NCBI GenBank assembly: GCA_016709875.1
Contig: JADJLZ010000010.1
Span: forward strand, 238,474 to 302,473
From: Planctomycetota bacterium
GTDB taxonomy: Bacteria > Planctomycetota > UBA1135 > GCA-002686595
Length of the DNA: 64,000 bases
Direction of reading: 5' to 3'
Made by a program: the position numbers and the translations under genes
Shown here: positions 23,909 through 32,520 of the stretch, one piece after another
Layout: every line of letters begins with the position of its first letter
Numbering within the stretch: the stretch's first letter is position 1
Notes under the pieces: generated by a model
Told to the model about the DNA's origin: nothing
Database searches by the model: none
Seen by the model: only the letters and a program-made list of their open reading frames with translations

Positions 23909-26140
23909 ATGCTGTCGGCCCTCCTCGCCTCCCTGGCCCTCTCCGGCGCCGCCACTGCCGGCGGCGGCTTCGAGGAGCGCGCCCTGCCCGTGCTGGCAGC
24001 GCACTGCATCGAGTGCCACTCGGGTGCCGAGCCCAAGGGCGATCTGGACCTCGGCGCGTTCCACACCGAGGCGCAAGCGCGCGCCCAGGTCGCGACCTGG
24101 AAGACCGTCCGCACGCGCGTCGACGCGGGCGAGATGCCGCCGCGCAAGAAGCCGCGGCTCTCCCCGGCCGAGCTCGAGGCACTGCTCGGTTGGATCGAGA
24201 GCGTGCCCGGCGCGGGGAAGCCCGACGGGCGCACCGTGCTGCGCCGGCTCAACCACCGCGAGTACGAGAACACGGTGCGCGATCTGTTCGGCGTCGACTT
24301 CGACGGCCGCGAGAAGCTCCCTGCCGACGACGTGGGCGGCGGATTCGACGTGCTCGGCAGCGTGCTCTCGCTGCCCGACACGGCGCTCGAGAAGTACGTG
24401 CGCGCGGCGGAGGAGGTCGCGGCGCTGGCCGTGATCGCCGAGGATCCCGAGCATCCGCCGCGCACGCACTGCGGTCCGGCGCAGATGCAGGGCGGCGCAC
24501 GCGAGGGGCGCACGCTCGTCGGCCTGTACTCCAACCTCGACGTGGGCTGCAAGATCACGCTGCCGCGCGAGGGCGACTACGTCGTGCGCGTGCGCGCCTT
24601 CGGGCAGCAGGCTGGTCCCGACCCCGCGCGCATGGCGATCCTCTCCGGCACGCGCCAGCTCGGGCGCTACGACGTCGAGGCCGTGCGCAAGGCGTCCGAG
24701 GTCTACACGGCGCGCGCGCACTTGCAGGGCGGCGAGCAGCGCTTCGCCGCGGCCTTCCTGAACGACTACTACATGCCCGACGACCCGGACATCCACCAGC
24801 GCGACCGCAACCTGTACGTCGAGTGGATCGAGGTCGAGGGGCCCTTCGACGTGCCCGCGGTCTCGGCCTTCCAGCGCGCGGAGCTCGGCGGGCTCTCGGA
24901 GGCGAACCTGCCCGCGAGGATCGAGCGCATCGCCTCGCGCGTTTGGCGCCGACCAGCCGCGAAACGCGAGGTGGACGCGCTGCTCGCGCTCGGGCCCAAG
25001 ACCGATCCGCCCTTCCTGCGCGTGCGCAGCGCGCTGGTCGGGATGCTGAGTTCGCCGCGTTTCCTCTTCCGGCTCGAGCCCGATCCGCCGGGGGCTGTGC
25101 CCGGCAAGCTGCGTCGGCTCGACGGCTACGAGCTGGCGTCGAGGCTCTCGTACTTCCTCTGGAGCAGCGCGCCCGACGCGGAGCTTGGAACCCTCGCGGC
25201 GAACGGCAAGCTCGGCGAGGACGGCGTGCTCGAGCGCGAGGTCGCGCGCATGCTGGAGGATCCGCGCTCGACCGAGCTCTCGCGCGGCTTCGCGCTGCAG
25301 TGGCTCGAGCTCGAGCCGCTCGCGCGCGTTGCGCCGGATCCGGGCCGCTTTCCGGCCTTCGACGAGAACCTGCGCGCCTCGATGCGCGCCGAGACGATCG
25401 CCTTCTTCGACGCCGTGTTGCGCGAGCACCGGCCGATCTCCGAGCTCGTGGATGCCGACTTCAGCTTCGTGGACGAGCGCCTCGCGCGGCTGTACGGCAT
25501 CCCCGGCGTGCGCGGGCCCGAGCTGCGGCGCGTGCGCGTCGATCCCGCGCGGCGCGGTGGCCTGCTCGGCCAGGCGAGCGTGCTGACCGTCACGTCGAAC
25601 CCCACGCGCACCTCGCCCGTGAAGCGCGGCAAGTGGATCCTCGAAGTGCTGCTCGACTCGCCGCCGCCTCCGCCGCCGCCCGGGGTGGGCGTGCTCGAGG
25701 ACACGACCAGGGCGCTCGCCGACGCGACGCTGCGCGAGCGGCTCGAGATGCACCGCGCCAAACCCGAGTGCGCCGTGTGCCACGACCGGCTCGACCCGCT
25801 CGGCCTGGCCCTCGAGAACTACGACGCGACCGGCGCCTGGCGCGAGAGCGAGAACGGCCATCCCATCGATTCGAGCAGCGTGCTGCCCGAGGGCAAGCGC
25901 ATCCAGGGCCGCTCGGGGCTCGTCGCGACGCTGCTCGAGGGCGACGGTTTCGCACGCTCGATCGCGCGGCGGGCGCTGGTCTACGCGCTCGGCCGCGAGC
26001 TCGGCGCGGACGACGAACGCACGCTGCGCGAGCTCGTGCGCGGTCTGCCTGGATCGAAGACGACGCTCGCGGACATCCTGATCGCGGTGGTGAAGAGCGA
26101 GCCGTTCCGCACGGCGCGCGTGGCGGAGGAACATCCATGA
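23909..26140 (+). CDS. Secreted cytochrome-like DUF1587/DUF1592/DUF1588/DUF1585 protein
   Basis: A 743-residue secreted protein of the planctomycete multidomain type. ATG 23909 follows GGAG (23901-23904) and starts a signal peptide (MLSALLASLALSGAATAGGG). Next comes a PSCyt1-like haem segment with CIECH (HCIECHSGAEPKGDLDLG), then DUF1587 (TVLRRLNHREYENTVRDLFG), an inserted carbohydrate-binding-like region, DUF1592 (DGYELASRLSYFLWSSAPD), DUF1588 (ERLARLYGIPG through TSPVKRGKWILEVLL, and CAVCHDRLDPLGLALENYD) and DUF1585 (RRALVYALGRELGADDE). The two CxxCH sites suggest c-type haem. These proteins are very abundant in Planctomycetes and of unproven function. It shares ATGA with the DUF1552 gene. 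Confidence 0.93.
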   Translation: MLSALLASLALSGAATAGGGFEERALPVLAAHCIECHSGAEPKGDLDLGAFHTEAQARAQVATWKTVRTRVDAGEMPPRKKPRLSPAELEALLGWIESVPGAGKPDGRTVLRRLNHREYENTVRDLFGVDFDGREKLPADDVGGGFDVLGSVLSLPDTALEKYVRAAEEVAALAVIAEDPEHPPRTHCGPAQMQGGAREGRTLVGLYSNLDVGCKITLPREGDYVVRVRAFGQQAGPDPARMAILSGTRQLGRYDVEAVRKASEVYTARAHLQGGEQRFAAAFLNDYYMPDDPDIHQRDRNLYVEWIEVEGPFDVPAVSAFQRAELGGLSEANLPARIERIASRVWRRPAAKREVDALLALGPKTDPPFLRVRSALVGMLSSPRFLFRLEPDPPGAVPGKLRRLDGYELASRLSYFLWSSAPDAELGTLAANGKLGEDGVLEREVARMLEDPRSTELSRGFALQWLELEPLARVAPDPGRFPAFDENLRASMRAETIAFFDAVLREHRPISELVDADFSFVDERLARLYGIPGVRGPELRRVRVDPARRGGLLGQASVLTVTSNPTRTSPVKRGKWILEVLLDSPPPPPPPGVGVLEDTTRALADATLRERLEMHRAKPECAVCHDRLDPLGLALENYDATGAWRESENGHPIDSSSVLPEGKRIQGRSGLVATLLEGDGFARSIARRALVYALGRELGADDERTLRELVRGLPGSKTTLADILIAVVKSEPFRTARVAEEHP

Positions 26141-27480
26141 CCAGGCAACTCGACCGACGAACCCTGTTGCGCGGCGCGGCAGTCGCGCTCTCGCTCCCGT
26201 ACCTCGACGCGATGCTCCCGCGCGCGCGCGCGGCTTCCGCGGCGGCCCAGGGCGCACGCGACGAGCTGCCCACGCGCCTGTTCTACGCCTACGTGCCCAA
26301 CGGCATGCCCACCGCTGCGCTGCAAACCGGCGCGGACTTCGCGCTCGAGCGCCTGCTCGCTCCCTTCGCGAGCGCGAGCGCAGAGCTGCTCGTGCTGCGC
26401 GGCCTGACGCTCGACGCCGCGCGCGCCTACCAGGACGGCCCGGGTGACCACGCGCGCGCCGCCGCGTCCTTCCTGACCGGCGTGCACCCGCTCAAGAGCG
26501 ACGGCCAGGTGCTGAACGGAATCTCGGCCGACCAGATCGCGGCCGCGGTCGTCGGCGAGCGCACGCGCCTGCGCTCGCTGCAGCTGGGCTGCGAGGGTTC
26601 GGCGACCTCGGGCCAGTGCGATTCGGGCTACGCCTGCGCCTACACCTCGCACATGTCCTGGTCGGGTCCGCGCACGCCCTCGGGCAAGGAGTCGGATCCG
26701 CGCGCGGTCTTCGAGCGCCTGTTCCTCGACGAGGGCGAGCCGGCCTTCGCCGAGACGCGCGAACAGCGCGCGCGGCGGCGCAAGAGCGTGCTCGACTTCG
26801 TGCGCGAGGACGCGCAGTCGCTCGCGCGCACGCTCGGCGCCGAGGACCGGCGCAAGCTCGACGAGTACCAGAGCGGCGTGCGCGAACTCGAGCGGCGCAT
26901 CGACCGTCTGCTCGCCGGCACCGACGCCGACGCCGCGGCCGGCATCCCCAAGGAACCCGCGGACGGACCGCGGGACTTCGCCGAGCACGTGCGCGTGCTG
27001 TACGAGCTCGCGGCGGCCGCGTTCATCACGGACTCGACACGCGTCGGCACCTTCCTCGTCACCAACGAGGGTTCGGGCCGCAGCTATCCCTTCGCCGGCG
27101 TGCCCGAGGGCCACCACGAGATGTCGCACCACGGCAGCGACCCGGTGAAGCTCGCGCAGTGGGAGAAGATCTGCCTCTTCCACACCGAGCAGTTCGCCGC
27201 CTTCGTCGAGAAGCTGCGCGCGGCCAGGGAGGGCGAGGGCAATGTGCTCCAGCGCACGATGGCCGTCTTCGGCAGCGGGATCTCGGACGGCAACCGGCAC
27301 AACCACGACGATCTCCCGATCGTGCTCCTGGGTGGCAGCGCGCTGGGCCTGAAGGGCAGCCGCGCGCTCGATTTCGACAAGGACACTTCGCTGCACCGCC
27401 TGCACCTCGCGCTGCTCGCGAAGATGGGCGCGCACGAGACACGCTTGGGCGACGCCACCACCCCGCTCGACCTCGCGTGA
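26137..27480 (+). CDS. DUF1552 protein with Tat signal
   Basis: A 447-residue DUF1552 protein, the usual partner of DUF1592 cytochrome-like proteins. A twin-arginine signal is visible (LDRRTLLRGAAVALSLPYLD). Family features follow: LPTRLFYAYVPNGMP, a DHARAAASFLTGVHPLKSDG segment, CDSGYACAYTSHMSW, and a C-terminal half with HHEMSHHGSDPVKLAQWEKI and FGSGISDGNRHNHDDLPIVLLG, which resembles the phosphatase/sulfatase-like fold of DUF1501/DUF1552 proteins. The start overlaps the upstream stop as ATGA, so the two are co-translated. The stop codon TGA is embedded in the terminator hairpin at 27480-27504. The final 11 codons are repeated downstream of the RCC1 gene. Confidence 0.93.
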   Translation: MTRQLDRRTLLRGAAVALSLPYLDAMLPRARAASAAAQGARDELPTRLFYAYVPNGMPTAALQTGADFALERLLAPFASASAELLVLRGLTLDAARAYQDGPGDHARAAASFLTGVHPLKSDGQVLNGISADQIAAAVVGERTRLRSLQLGCEGSATSGQCDSGYACAYTSHMSWSGPRTPSGKESDPRAVFERLFLDEGEPAFAETREQRARRRKSVLDFVREDAQSLARTLGAEDRRKLDEYQSGVRELERRIDRLLAGTDADAAAGIPKEPADGPRDFAEHVRVLYELAAAAFITDSTRVGTFLVTNEGSGRSYPFAGVPEGHHEMSHHGSDPVKLAQWEKICLFHTEQFAAFVEKLRAAREGEGNVLQRTMAVFGSGISDGNRHNHDDLPIVLLGGSALGLKGSRALDFDKDTSLHRLHLALLAKMGAHETRLGDATTPLDLA

Positions 27481-27509
27481 AAAAACCAGCCCGCCTGGTT
27501 TTTTGACGC
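27447..27509 (+). repeat. 63-bp direct repeat, copy 1 (gene end plus terminator)
   Basis: This stretch is identical over 63 bases to 30049-30111. It holds the last codons of the DUF1552 gene, its TGA, the terminator hairpin and GACGC. Identity stops sharply at both ends. Confidence 0.95.
27480..27504. terminator. Bidirectional terminator hairpin, copy 1
   Basis: Arms AAAAAACCAG and CTGGTTTTTT pair perfectly around the loop CCCGC. A6 on one side and T6 on the other make it functional in both directions. The first A is the last base of the DUF1552 stop codon. Confidence 0.85.
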
Positions 27510-27588
27510 GGCGCGACGCCGTCGAGATTCCAGGCGCGCTGTGGACTCGGTGCCGGGTCTCCGCCCTGGCGAGAACAGGGATCGGGCG

Positions 27589-27594
27589 TACACT
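27589..27594 (+). promoter_or_regulatory. Possible -10 element for the RCC1-like gene
   Basis: TACACT, with no clear -35, lies 72 bases upstream of the start codon in an otherwise featureless 160-base gap. It fits the loose TAnnnT pattern seen before other genes in the window. Confidence 0.3.
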
Positions 27595-27666
27595 CTTCTG
27601 GCGAGGCGCTCGTGGCGTAGCGAGCGTCCGCACCTGGACTCCACTTCCCGGAGGAGAACGACGGCC

Positions 27667-30048
27667 ATGTTCCGGACCCTGCGAAGCCTGCTCGCGTTCC
27701 TGCTCACGTGTGTCGCCGCTCTGGCTGGATCGTCCGCGCTCGCGCAGTCGCAGTCGGATATCGCCGGTTGGGGCGTGCAGGTCTTCGACAGCCGCTGGAA
27801 CGAGGAGCCCTTCGCCGAGATCTCGGCGGGTTTTCGACACACGCTCGCGCGCCGCAACGACGGCTCGCTGGTGGCCTGGGGCGACAACACCTCCGGCCAA
27901 TGCAGCGTCCCCGCGCTGCCCTCCGGCTTGACCTACGTGGAAGTGGAGGCGGGCTTCGTCCACAGCGTCGCGCGTCTCAGCGACGGTTCGGTGGTGGCTT
28001 GGGGCGACAACAGCAAGGGACAATGCGATGTGCCTGCGCTCCCCGCGGGCCTCGCGTACGTCGAGATCGCGGCTGGCCAGGACTTCAACCTCGCTCGTCG
28101 CAGCGACGGCTCGGTGGTGGCCTGGGGCGACAACAGCGCTGGCCAGTGCAACGTTCCCGCGTTTTCGCCCGGCCTCGCATGCGTCCGGATCGCGGCCGGC
28201 GTGTGGCACGCGCTCGCGTGCCTGAGCGACGGATCGGCGGTCGCCTGGGGCGCCAACTACTGGGGCCAATCCATCGTCCCTGCGCTTCCGGCCGGCCTCT
28301 CCTACGTCGAGGTCGCGGCGGGCTTCCAGCACAGCGTCGCGCGTCGCAGCGACGGATCCGTGGTCGCCTGGGGCGACAACTCGTTCGGCCAGTGCAGCGT
28401 TCCCGTGTTGCCCGCGGGCTTGGTCTACGTCGAGCTCTCTTCGGCCTGGCGCCACACGCTCGCGCGCCGCAGCGACGGATCGGTCGTGGCGTGGGGCTGG
28501 AACAGCTTTGGACAGTGCGACGTTTCCATGCTTCCTGCCGGCCTTGCCTTCGCCGGGATCTCGGCCAGCGAGAGCCACAGCGTCGCGCTACGGAGCGACG
28601 GCCTGCCGGTGTCCTGGGGCAACAACAAGTGGAGCCAGCGCAACGCGCCCGCGCTGCCGGCGGGCGTCTCCTACGCCGAGGTCGTGGCGGGCAAGTCCGT
28701 GCCCGCGCTCGACTACGACCCCTTCACCCTCGCGCGTCGCAGCGACGGTTCCGTGGTCGCCTGGGGCGAGAACTTCTGGGGCCAATGCAACGTGCCCGCG
28801 CTGCCCGCGGGCCTCGCCTATGTCGAACTCGCCGCAGGCGTGGTTCACGCCGTAGCGCGTCGCAGCGACGGCTCGGCGGTCGCCTGGGGCAACAATTTCT
28901 CCGGAGAATGCAATGTGCCCGCGTTGCCCGTCGGCCTCTCGTACGAGGAGGTTGCGGCGGGCGGGAGCCACAGCGTCGCGCGCGCAAGCGATGGGTCGGT
29001 GGCGGCCTGGGGAGACAACTCGTACGGCCAGTGCACGGTGCCCGCACTCCCCGCCGGCCTCACCTATGTCCAGGTCTCGGCCGGCATGTGGCACAGCGTC
29101 GCGCGTCGCAGCGACGGAGCGGTGGTGGCCTGGGGGGACAACACCTTTGGCGAGTGCAACGTGCCTGCGCTTCCGGCCGGTCTCACCTACGTCGATGTCT
29201 CCGCCAGCGGGGCGAACACACTCGCGCGTCGCAGCGACGGTTCCGCGGTCGCGTGGGGCGACAACACGACCAGCCAGTGCAACGTCCCCGCGCTTCCTTC
29301 CGGACTCTCCTACGTGGAGGTCGAGTCGGCCGGCATCGTGCTGAGCTGTGGGTACTACGGCTACTACGGCTACACCTTCGGCTGCAACCTCGCCGGTCAC
29401 AGCGTCGCGCTCCGCAGCGACGGTTCCGTCCTCGCGTGGGGCGACAACACATTCGGGCAGTGCGACGTGCCCGTGCTCCCGCCGGGCCGCTCCTACGTCG
29501 CGATTGCCGTCGGCGGGTATCGCACCCTTGCGCGCGTGGACGGGGCGTCCGGCTTCTCGAGCCTCTGCGAACCCGGTACCGCAGGGGTGAGCCCATGTCC
29601 GTGCGCGAACCCGCCTTCGGGTCCGGGACGCGGCTGCGAGAACTCGAACTCGACGGGTGGGGCCGCGTTGCATGGCGCGGGCGAGGCCTCGCTGGCGAGC
29701 GACACGCTCGTGCTCACGACGCAAGACGAGAAGCCCAGTGCGCTGAGCATCGTGCTACAGGCCGATTCGGCGAACGCGAGCGGCGTCGACTTCGGCCAGG
29801 GCGTGCGTTGCGCCACGGGCTCTCTGAAGCGGCTCTACACGAAGGTTGCGGTTGGCGGATCGATAACGGCACCGCAGACAGGCGATGCATCCGTCGCGGC
29901 CCGCTCTGCGCTGCTCGGTGACGCGATCAACGCGGGTACGCTGCGCTACTACCAGGTGTACTACCGCGACTCGATCGTGCTCGGAGGGTGCGCGGCGACG
30001 TCGACCTTCAACGTCACCCAGGCACTGCGCGTGGCCTGGTCACAATGA
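27667..30048 (+). CDS. Secreted RCC1-like repeat protein with shared C-terminal domain
   Basis: A 793-residue secreted protein. ATG 27667 follows GGAGGAGAA (27650-27658) and begins a signal peptide (MFRTLRSLLAFLLTCVAALAGSSALAQ without a lipobox). Thirteen tandem RCC1-type repeats of about 41 residues follow, each with a variant of RRSDGSVVAWGDNSFGQC then VPALPAGL-YVE. This predicts one or two beta-propellers exposed to solvent. After the repeats comes a domain of about 150 residues beginning CPCANPPSG and ending with YYQVYYRDSIVLGGC and FNVT, shared with the proteins at 32521 and 52892. It is flanked by the 63-bp direct repeats, so it may be a late insertion between the DUF1552 gene and its neighbours. 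The binding partner is unknown. Confidence 0.88.
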   Translation: MFRTLRSLLAFLLTCVAALAGSSALAQSQSDIAGWGVQVFDSRWNEEPFAEISAGFRHTLARRNDGSLVAWGDNTSGQCSVPALPSGLTYVEVEAGFVHSVARLSDGSVVAWGDNSKGQCDVPALPAGLAYVEIAAGQDFNLARRSDGSVVAWGDNSAGQCNVPAFSPGLACVRIAAGVWHALACLSDGSAVAWGANYWGQSIVPALPAGLSYVEVAAGFQHSVARRSDGSVVAWGDNSFGQCSVPVLPAGLVYVELSSAWRHTLARRSDGSVVAWGWNSFGQCDVSMLPAGLAFAGISASESHSVALRSDGLPVSWGNNKWSQRNAPALPAGVSYAEVVAGKSVPALDYDPFTLARRSDGSVVAWGENFWGQCNVPALPAGLAYVELAAGVVHAVARRSDGSAVAWGNNFSGECNVPALPVGLSYEEVAAGGSHSVARASDGSVAAWGDNSYGQCTVPALPAGLTYVQVSAGMWHSVARRSDGAVVAWGDNTFGECNVPALPAGLTYVDVSASGANTLARRSDGSAVAWGDNTTSQCNVPALPSGLSYVEVESAGIVLSCGYYGYYGYTFGCNLAGHSVALRSDGSVLAWGDNTFGQCDVPVLPPGRSYVAIAVGGYRTLARVDGASGFSSLCEPGTAGVSPCPCANPPSGPGRGCENSNSTGGAALHGAGEASLASDTLVLTTQDEKPSALSIVLQADSANASGVDFGQGVRCATGSLKRLYTKVAVGGSITAPQTGDASVAARSALLGDAINAGTLRYYQVYYRDSIVLGGCAATSTFNVTQALRVAWSQ

Positions 30049-30111
30049 GGGCGACGCCACCACCCCGCTCGACCTCGCGTGAAAAAACCAGCCCGCCTGG
30101 TTTTTTGACGC
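30049..30111 (+). repeat. 63-bp direct repeat, copy 2 (hybrid flanks)
   Basis: Identical to 27447-27509, so it carries a displaced copy of the last 11 codons and stop of the DUF1552 gene directly after the RCC1-like stop codon. Its right flank (GACGCTCGCCGACTCAGCCC, 30107-30126) instead matches the right flank of the third hairpin copy (31448-31467). The junction is therefore a hybrid of copy 1 on the left and copy 3 on the right. Confidence 0.95.
30082..30106. terminator. Bidirectional terminator hairpin, copy 2
   Basis: The same perfect hairpin as at 27480 (loop CCCGC). It sits between the convergent RCC1-like gene and the minus-strand protease-like gene and can end both transcripts. Confidence 0.85.
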
Positions 30112-30119
30112 TCGCCGAC

Positions 30120-31379
30120 TCAGCCCCTCGCCCGCCGCCGCACGAACACGATCGCCCCGGCGAGCGCGCAGACCCCGAGCACGAGCAGCAACCAGCGCGC
30201 ACCACGCATGCGAGACGGCCTCTCGAAGGGCTGCGCGAACCGAGGGTTCGGTTTCCACCAGACCGTGTTCGTCTGGAAGTCGAGCAGCGTGTCGAAGCGC
30301 GCGAGCACGTCCATCCCGAGCAGATTCGTGTGGTGCGCACCCTCGTCGGAGGTCTCGATGTTGATGGGGACGTCCTTCAACACGCTCCCGCCGAGCGAAA
30401 GCTCCGGCAAGAGCACGAACGCGCCCTCGATCGTCTGCGCGCCGACTCCGCCGGAGCGACTCGAGCCGAGGAACTCGAGCCTCTCCACGAAGCCCGCGCG
30501 GGTCACGGAGTCGCGGGCGAGGTACACGCTGGCATTGAAGCCGGTGTCGAACGCGAGCCAGCCTCTGATCGAGTCCTTCCCGTCGCCGAGCAACGCCTCG
30601 ATGCGTGGCAGCGAGCCCTCGAAACGCAGCTCGCCACGCGTGAAACCCGTCAGATCCGCGGGAGGCTCGTCGAGGATCCTCAGCAGCGAGTGTTCGTAGT
30701 CGAACTCGACGAGCTTGTCCTCGAAGACGTTGAAACCCACGATCCCGTCGGCGTCGTCGGCCTGGTTCTCGATCGCCATCACGAGTTCGTGGTCCCAGGC
30801 GAGATCCACGAGCTCGAGACGATTGTCGTTGCTCGTACTGCGCTTCTCCGTTCCGCCGAGGCCGGAGTTCAGGACCGACCCGTCGAGCGCGAGCTGCGCC
30901 TTCTTCGTGCGTGCGGAGGGATAGAGCACGAGTGTGTCCGCCCCGACGTCGAAGAGCAGGTCGAGTTCGTCAGAGCCGTTGATCCGGCCGCGGATGTGGA
31001 GCTTTCCATCGCGTCCGAGCGTGAAGGGGATTTCTCCCGCGCCGCTCCGCCGACAGCTCTCGCGCAGCGTCGAGATGCGTGTGGGGCAATCCTTGCCGTC
31101 GAGCGAGACGACGAAGTCGTAGTCGTGCCCCGGCTCGACCTCGAAGCTGATCGAGTCGAGGTCCGAGCGGAAGCTCACCTGCCGCGCGTGTTGGGAGCGC
31201 TGCGCGTAGTAGACATCCGGCGCGACCGAGGGGGTCGCCGTCCAGTACGCCTTGCGCAGGTTGTGGCCGTCCTGCACGTCGATCCGTGCTGAGTGCGCGC
31301 GCAGGACGCGGGGAGCGACGGACTGCTGGGTGCTCAGGAGCGCGGGCAGGCAGAGGGCGAGCAGGAGGGGCGTGGGCAT
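30120..31379 (-). CDS. Retropepsin-like aspartyl protease homologue, membrane anchored
   Basis: A 419-residue protein with a signal peptide (MPTPLLLALCLPALLSTQQS) and a C-terminal membrane helix (ARWLLLVLGVCALAGAIVFVRRR). Between them are two retropepsin-like lobes. The first has LLFDVGADTLVLYPS with ADGIVGFNVFEDK; the second has WLAFDTGFNASVYL with NLLGMDVLARFDTLLDF. The second has the canonical DTG, while the first has DVG, which lacks the usual Thr/Ser after the catalytic Asp. The pair could form a pseudo-dimeric active site or one degenerate site. It resembles the bacterial clan AA single-chain proteases (Asp_protease_2 type). The target is unknown. Its end faces terminator copy 2. Confidence 0.8.
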   Translation of the reverse strand: MPTPLLLALCLPALLSTQQSVAPRVLRAHSARIDVQDGHNLRKAYWTATPSVAPDVYYAQRSQHARQVSFRSDLDSISFEVEPGHDYDFVVSLDGKDCPTRISTLRESCRRSGAGEIPFTLGRDGKLHIRGRINGSDELDLLFDVGADTLVLYPSARTKKAQLALDGSVLNSGLGGTEKRSTSNDNRLELVDLAWDHELVMAIENQADDADGIVGFNVFEDKLVEFDYEHSLLRILDEPPADLTGFTRGELRFEGSLPRIEALLGDGKDSIRGWLAFDTGFNASVYLARDSVTRAGFVERLEFLGSSRSGGVGAQTIEGAFVLLPELSLGGSVLKDVPINIETSDEGAHHTNLLGMDVLARFDTLLDFQTNTVWWKPNPRFAQPFERPSRMRGARWLLLVLGVCALAGAIVFVRRRARG

Positions 31380-31417
31380 CGCCTCAGTGCGAGAGCGTGG
31401 GGTAGAGATTCTGGTAG

Positions 31418-31467
31418 GCGTGAAAAAACCAGGCGGGCTGGTTTTTTGACGCTCGCCGACTCAGCCC
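31418..31467. repeat. Third hairpin copy with inverted loop
   Basis: Shares GCGTG plus the hairpin arms with copy 2 and the 20-base right flank GACGCTCGCCGACTCAGCCC, but the loop reads GCGGG, the reverse complement of the other two. The hairpin at 31423-31447 is therefore the inverted form. Confidence 0.9.
31423..31447. terminator. Terminator hairpin, copy 3, for the NHL gene
   Basis: Arms AAAAAACCAG and CTGGTTTTTT around the loop GCGGG. On the minus strand it lies 14 bases after the stop of the NHL-repeat gene. Confidence 0.85.
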
Positions 31468-32477
31468 TTCACGCGCTTCAGCTTGCTGATCCGTCCGAGC
31501 GCGTTCCAGTCGAGCACGTAGAGGTTGCCTTCGGCGTCCCAGTGCGCGTTGTGCGGCGCAGTGAAGAGGCCGTCCTGCCACTTCTCCTGGGGCGCGTCGT
31601 GGTTGCCGCGCAGCGATTCGTCGGGGTTGTCGCCGAGCTGCGTCACGACCTCGTTCTTGCCGTCGAGAATCGTCACGCGGCCTTGCAGGTCGGCGACGAC
31701 GACGTACTCGCCCTGGATGTCGACGCTGCAGGGCAGGCGGAAGCCCTCGATCACCTTCTGGAACTTGCCCTCGAGATCGAAGACCTGCAGGCGGTGGTTG
31801 GCGCGGTCGGCGACGAGCAGTGTGGGCGGAGTGGTGCGCGTGTCGATTGCGATGCCGTGCGGCGTGTTCATCTGGCCCGGCTCGGATCCGGGGCCGCCGA
31901 AGCTCGCGATGTACTTGCGATCCTTGTCGTAGCGGTGCACCCACGACTTCCCGTAGCCGTCGGCGATGAAGATGTCGCCGCTGGGCGCGATCGCGATGCT
32001 GGTCGGGTGGTACTCGTCCGCCTTGGTGTACTTGCCCGATTCCTGCGGCCAGGGGATCGTCCAGACCACCTCGCCCTCGAGCGTCAGCTTGCAGGCCTCG
32101 TTCTTGCCCGTGTGCACGAGGTAGAGGAACTCCTGCTCGCCTTCCTTGCGCAGCAGCATGCCGTGCACGCCGTTGGAGAAGTCCGCGCCGAAGCTGCGCA
32201 GGTACTTGCCGTCCTTCGCGTACACCATGATCGCCTTGGTGGTGTCCGTGTTGACGTAGATCTGGCCCTTGGAGTCGACCACGATCCCGCCGTGCGTGTT
32301 GCCGAGCTGGTCCTGCTGCTCGGGGAGCTGCAGCCAGTTGCGCACCCACTCGTAGCGCTGCGGACCGGCGCCCATCAGGATCGGCTTGTCGGCTCCCGCT
32401 TGCGCGTTCGAGCGCAGGGCGAGGACGAGCGAGGCGGCGGCGAGGACGGACGCGAAGAAGAGGGCTTGTTTGCGCAT
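31461..32477 (-). CDS. Secreted NHL-repeat beta-propeller protein
   Basis: A 338-residue secreted protein with a signal peptide (MRKQALFFASVLAAASLVLALRSNAQA). Successive NHL-type blades follow: GNTHGGIVVDSKGQIYVNTD, HPTSIAIAPSGDIFIADGY, NTPHGIAIDTRTTPPTLLVADR with ANHRLQVFDLEGKF, a SVDIQGEYVVVADLQGRV blade, and APHNAHWDAEGNLYVLDW. Six blades can be counted, the usual number. In bacteria such propellers may be peptidyl-glycine lyase-like or plain binding modules; the His and Asp residues in the blades could bind metal. No further domain is present. The signal peptide and the absence of a membrane helix indicate a free periplasmic or exported protein. Confidence 0.88.
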   Translation of the reverse strand: MRKQALFFASVLAAASLVLALRSNAQAGADKPILMGAGPQRYEWVRNWLQLPEQQDQLGNTHGGIVVDSKGQIYVNTDTTKAIMVYAKDGKYLRSFGADFSNGVHGMLLRKEGEQEFLYLVHTGKNEACKLTLEGEVVWTIPWPQESGKYTKADEYHPTSIAIAPSGDIFIADGYGKSWVHRYDKDRKYIASFGGPGSEPGQMNTPHGIAIDTRTTPPTLLVADRANHRLQVFDLEGKFQKVIEGFRLPCSVDIQGEYVVVADLQGRVTILDGKNEVVTQLGDNPDESLRGNHDAPQEKWQDGLFTAPHNAHWDAEGNLYVLDWNALGRISKLKRVKG

Positions 32478-32520
32478 GGCGCGCCCAGCGTGGCGCAGGC
32501 AGCGCGAATGCGCAAGCGGT

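Noticed and set aside
27830..29530. Regularly spaced repeats of about 123 bases that could suggest a CRISPR or minisatellite array
   Set aside because: They stay in frame as 13 RCC1-type protein repeats, the unit is too long for CRISPR, and no cas gene is present.
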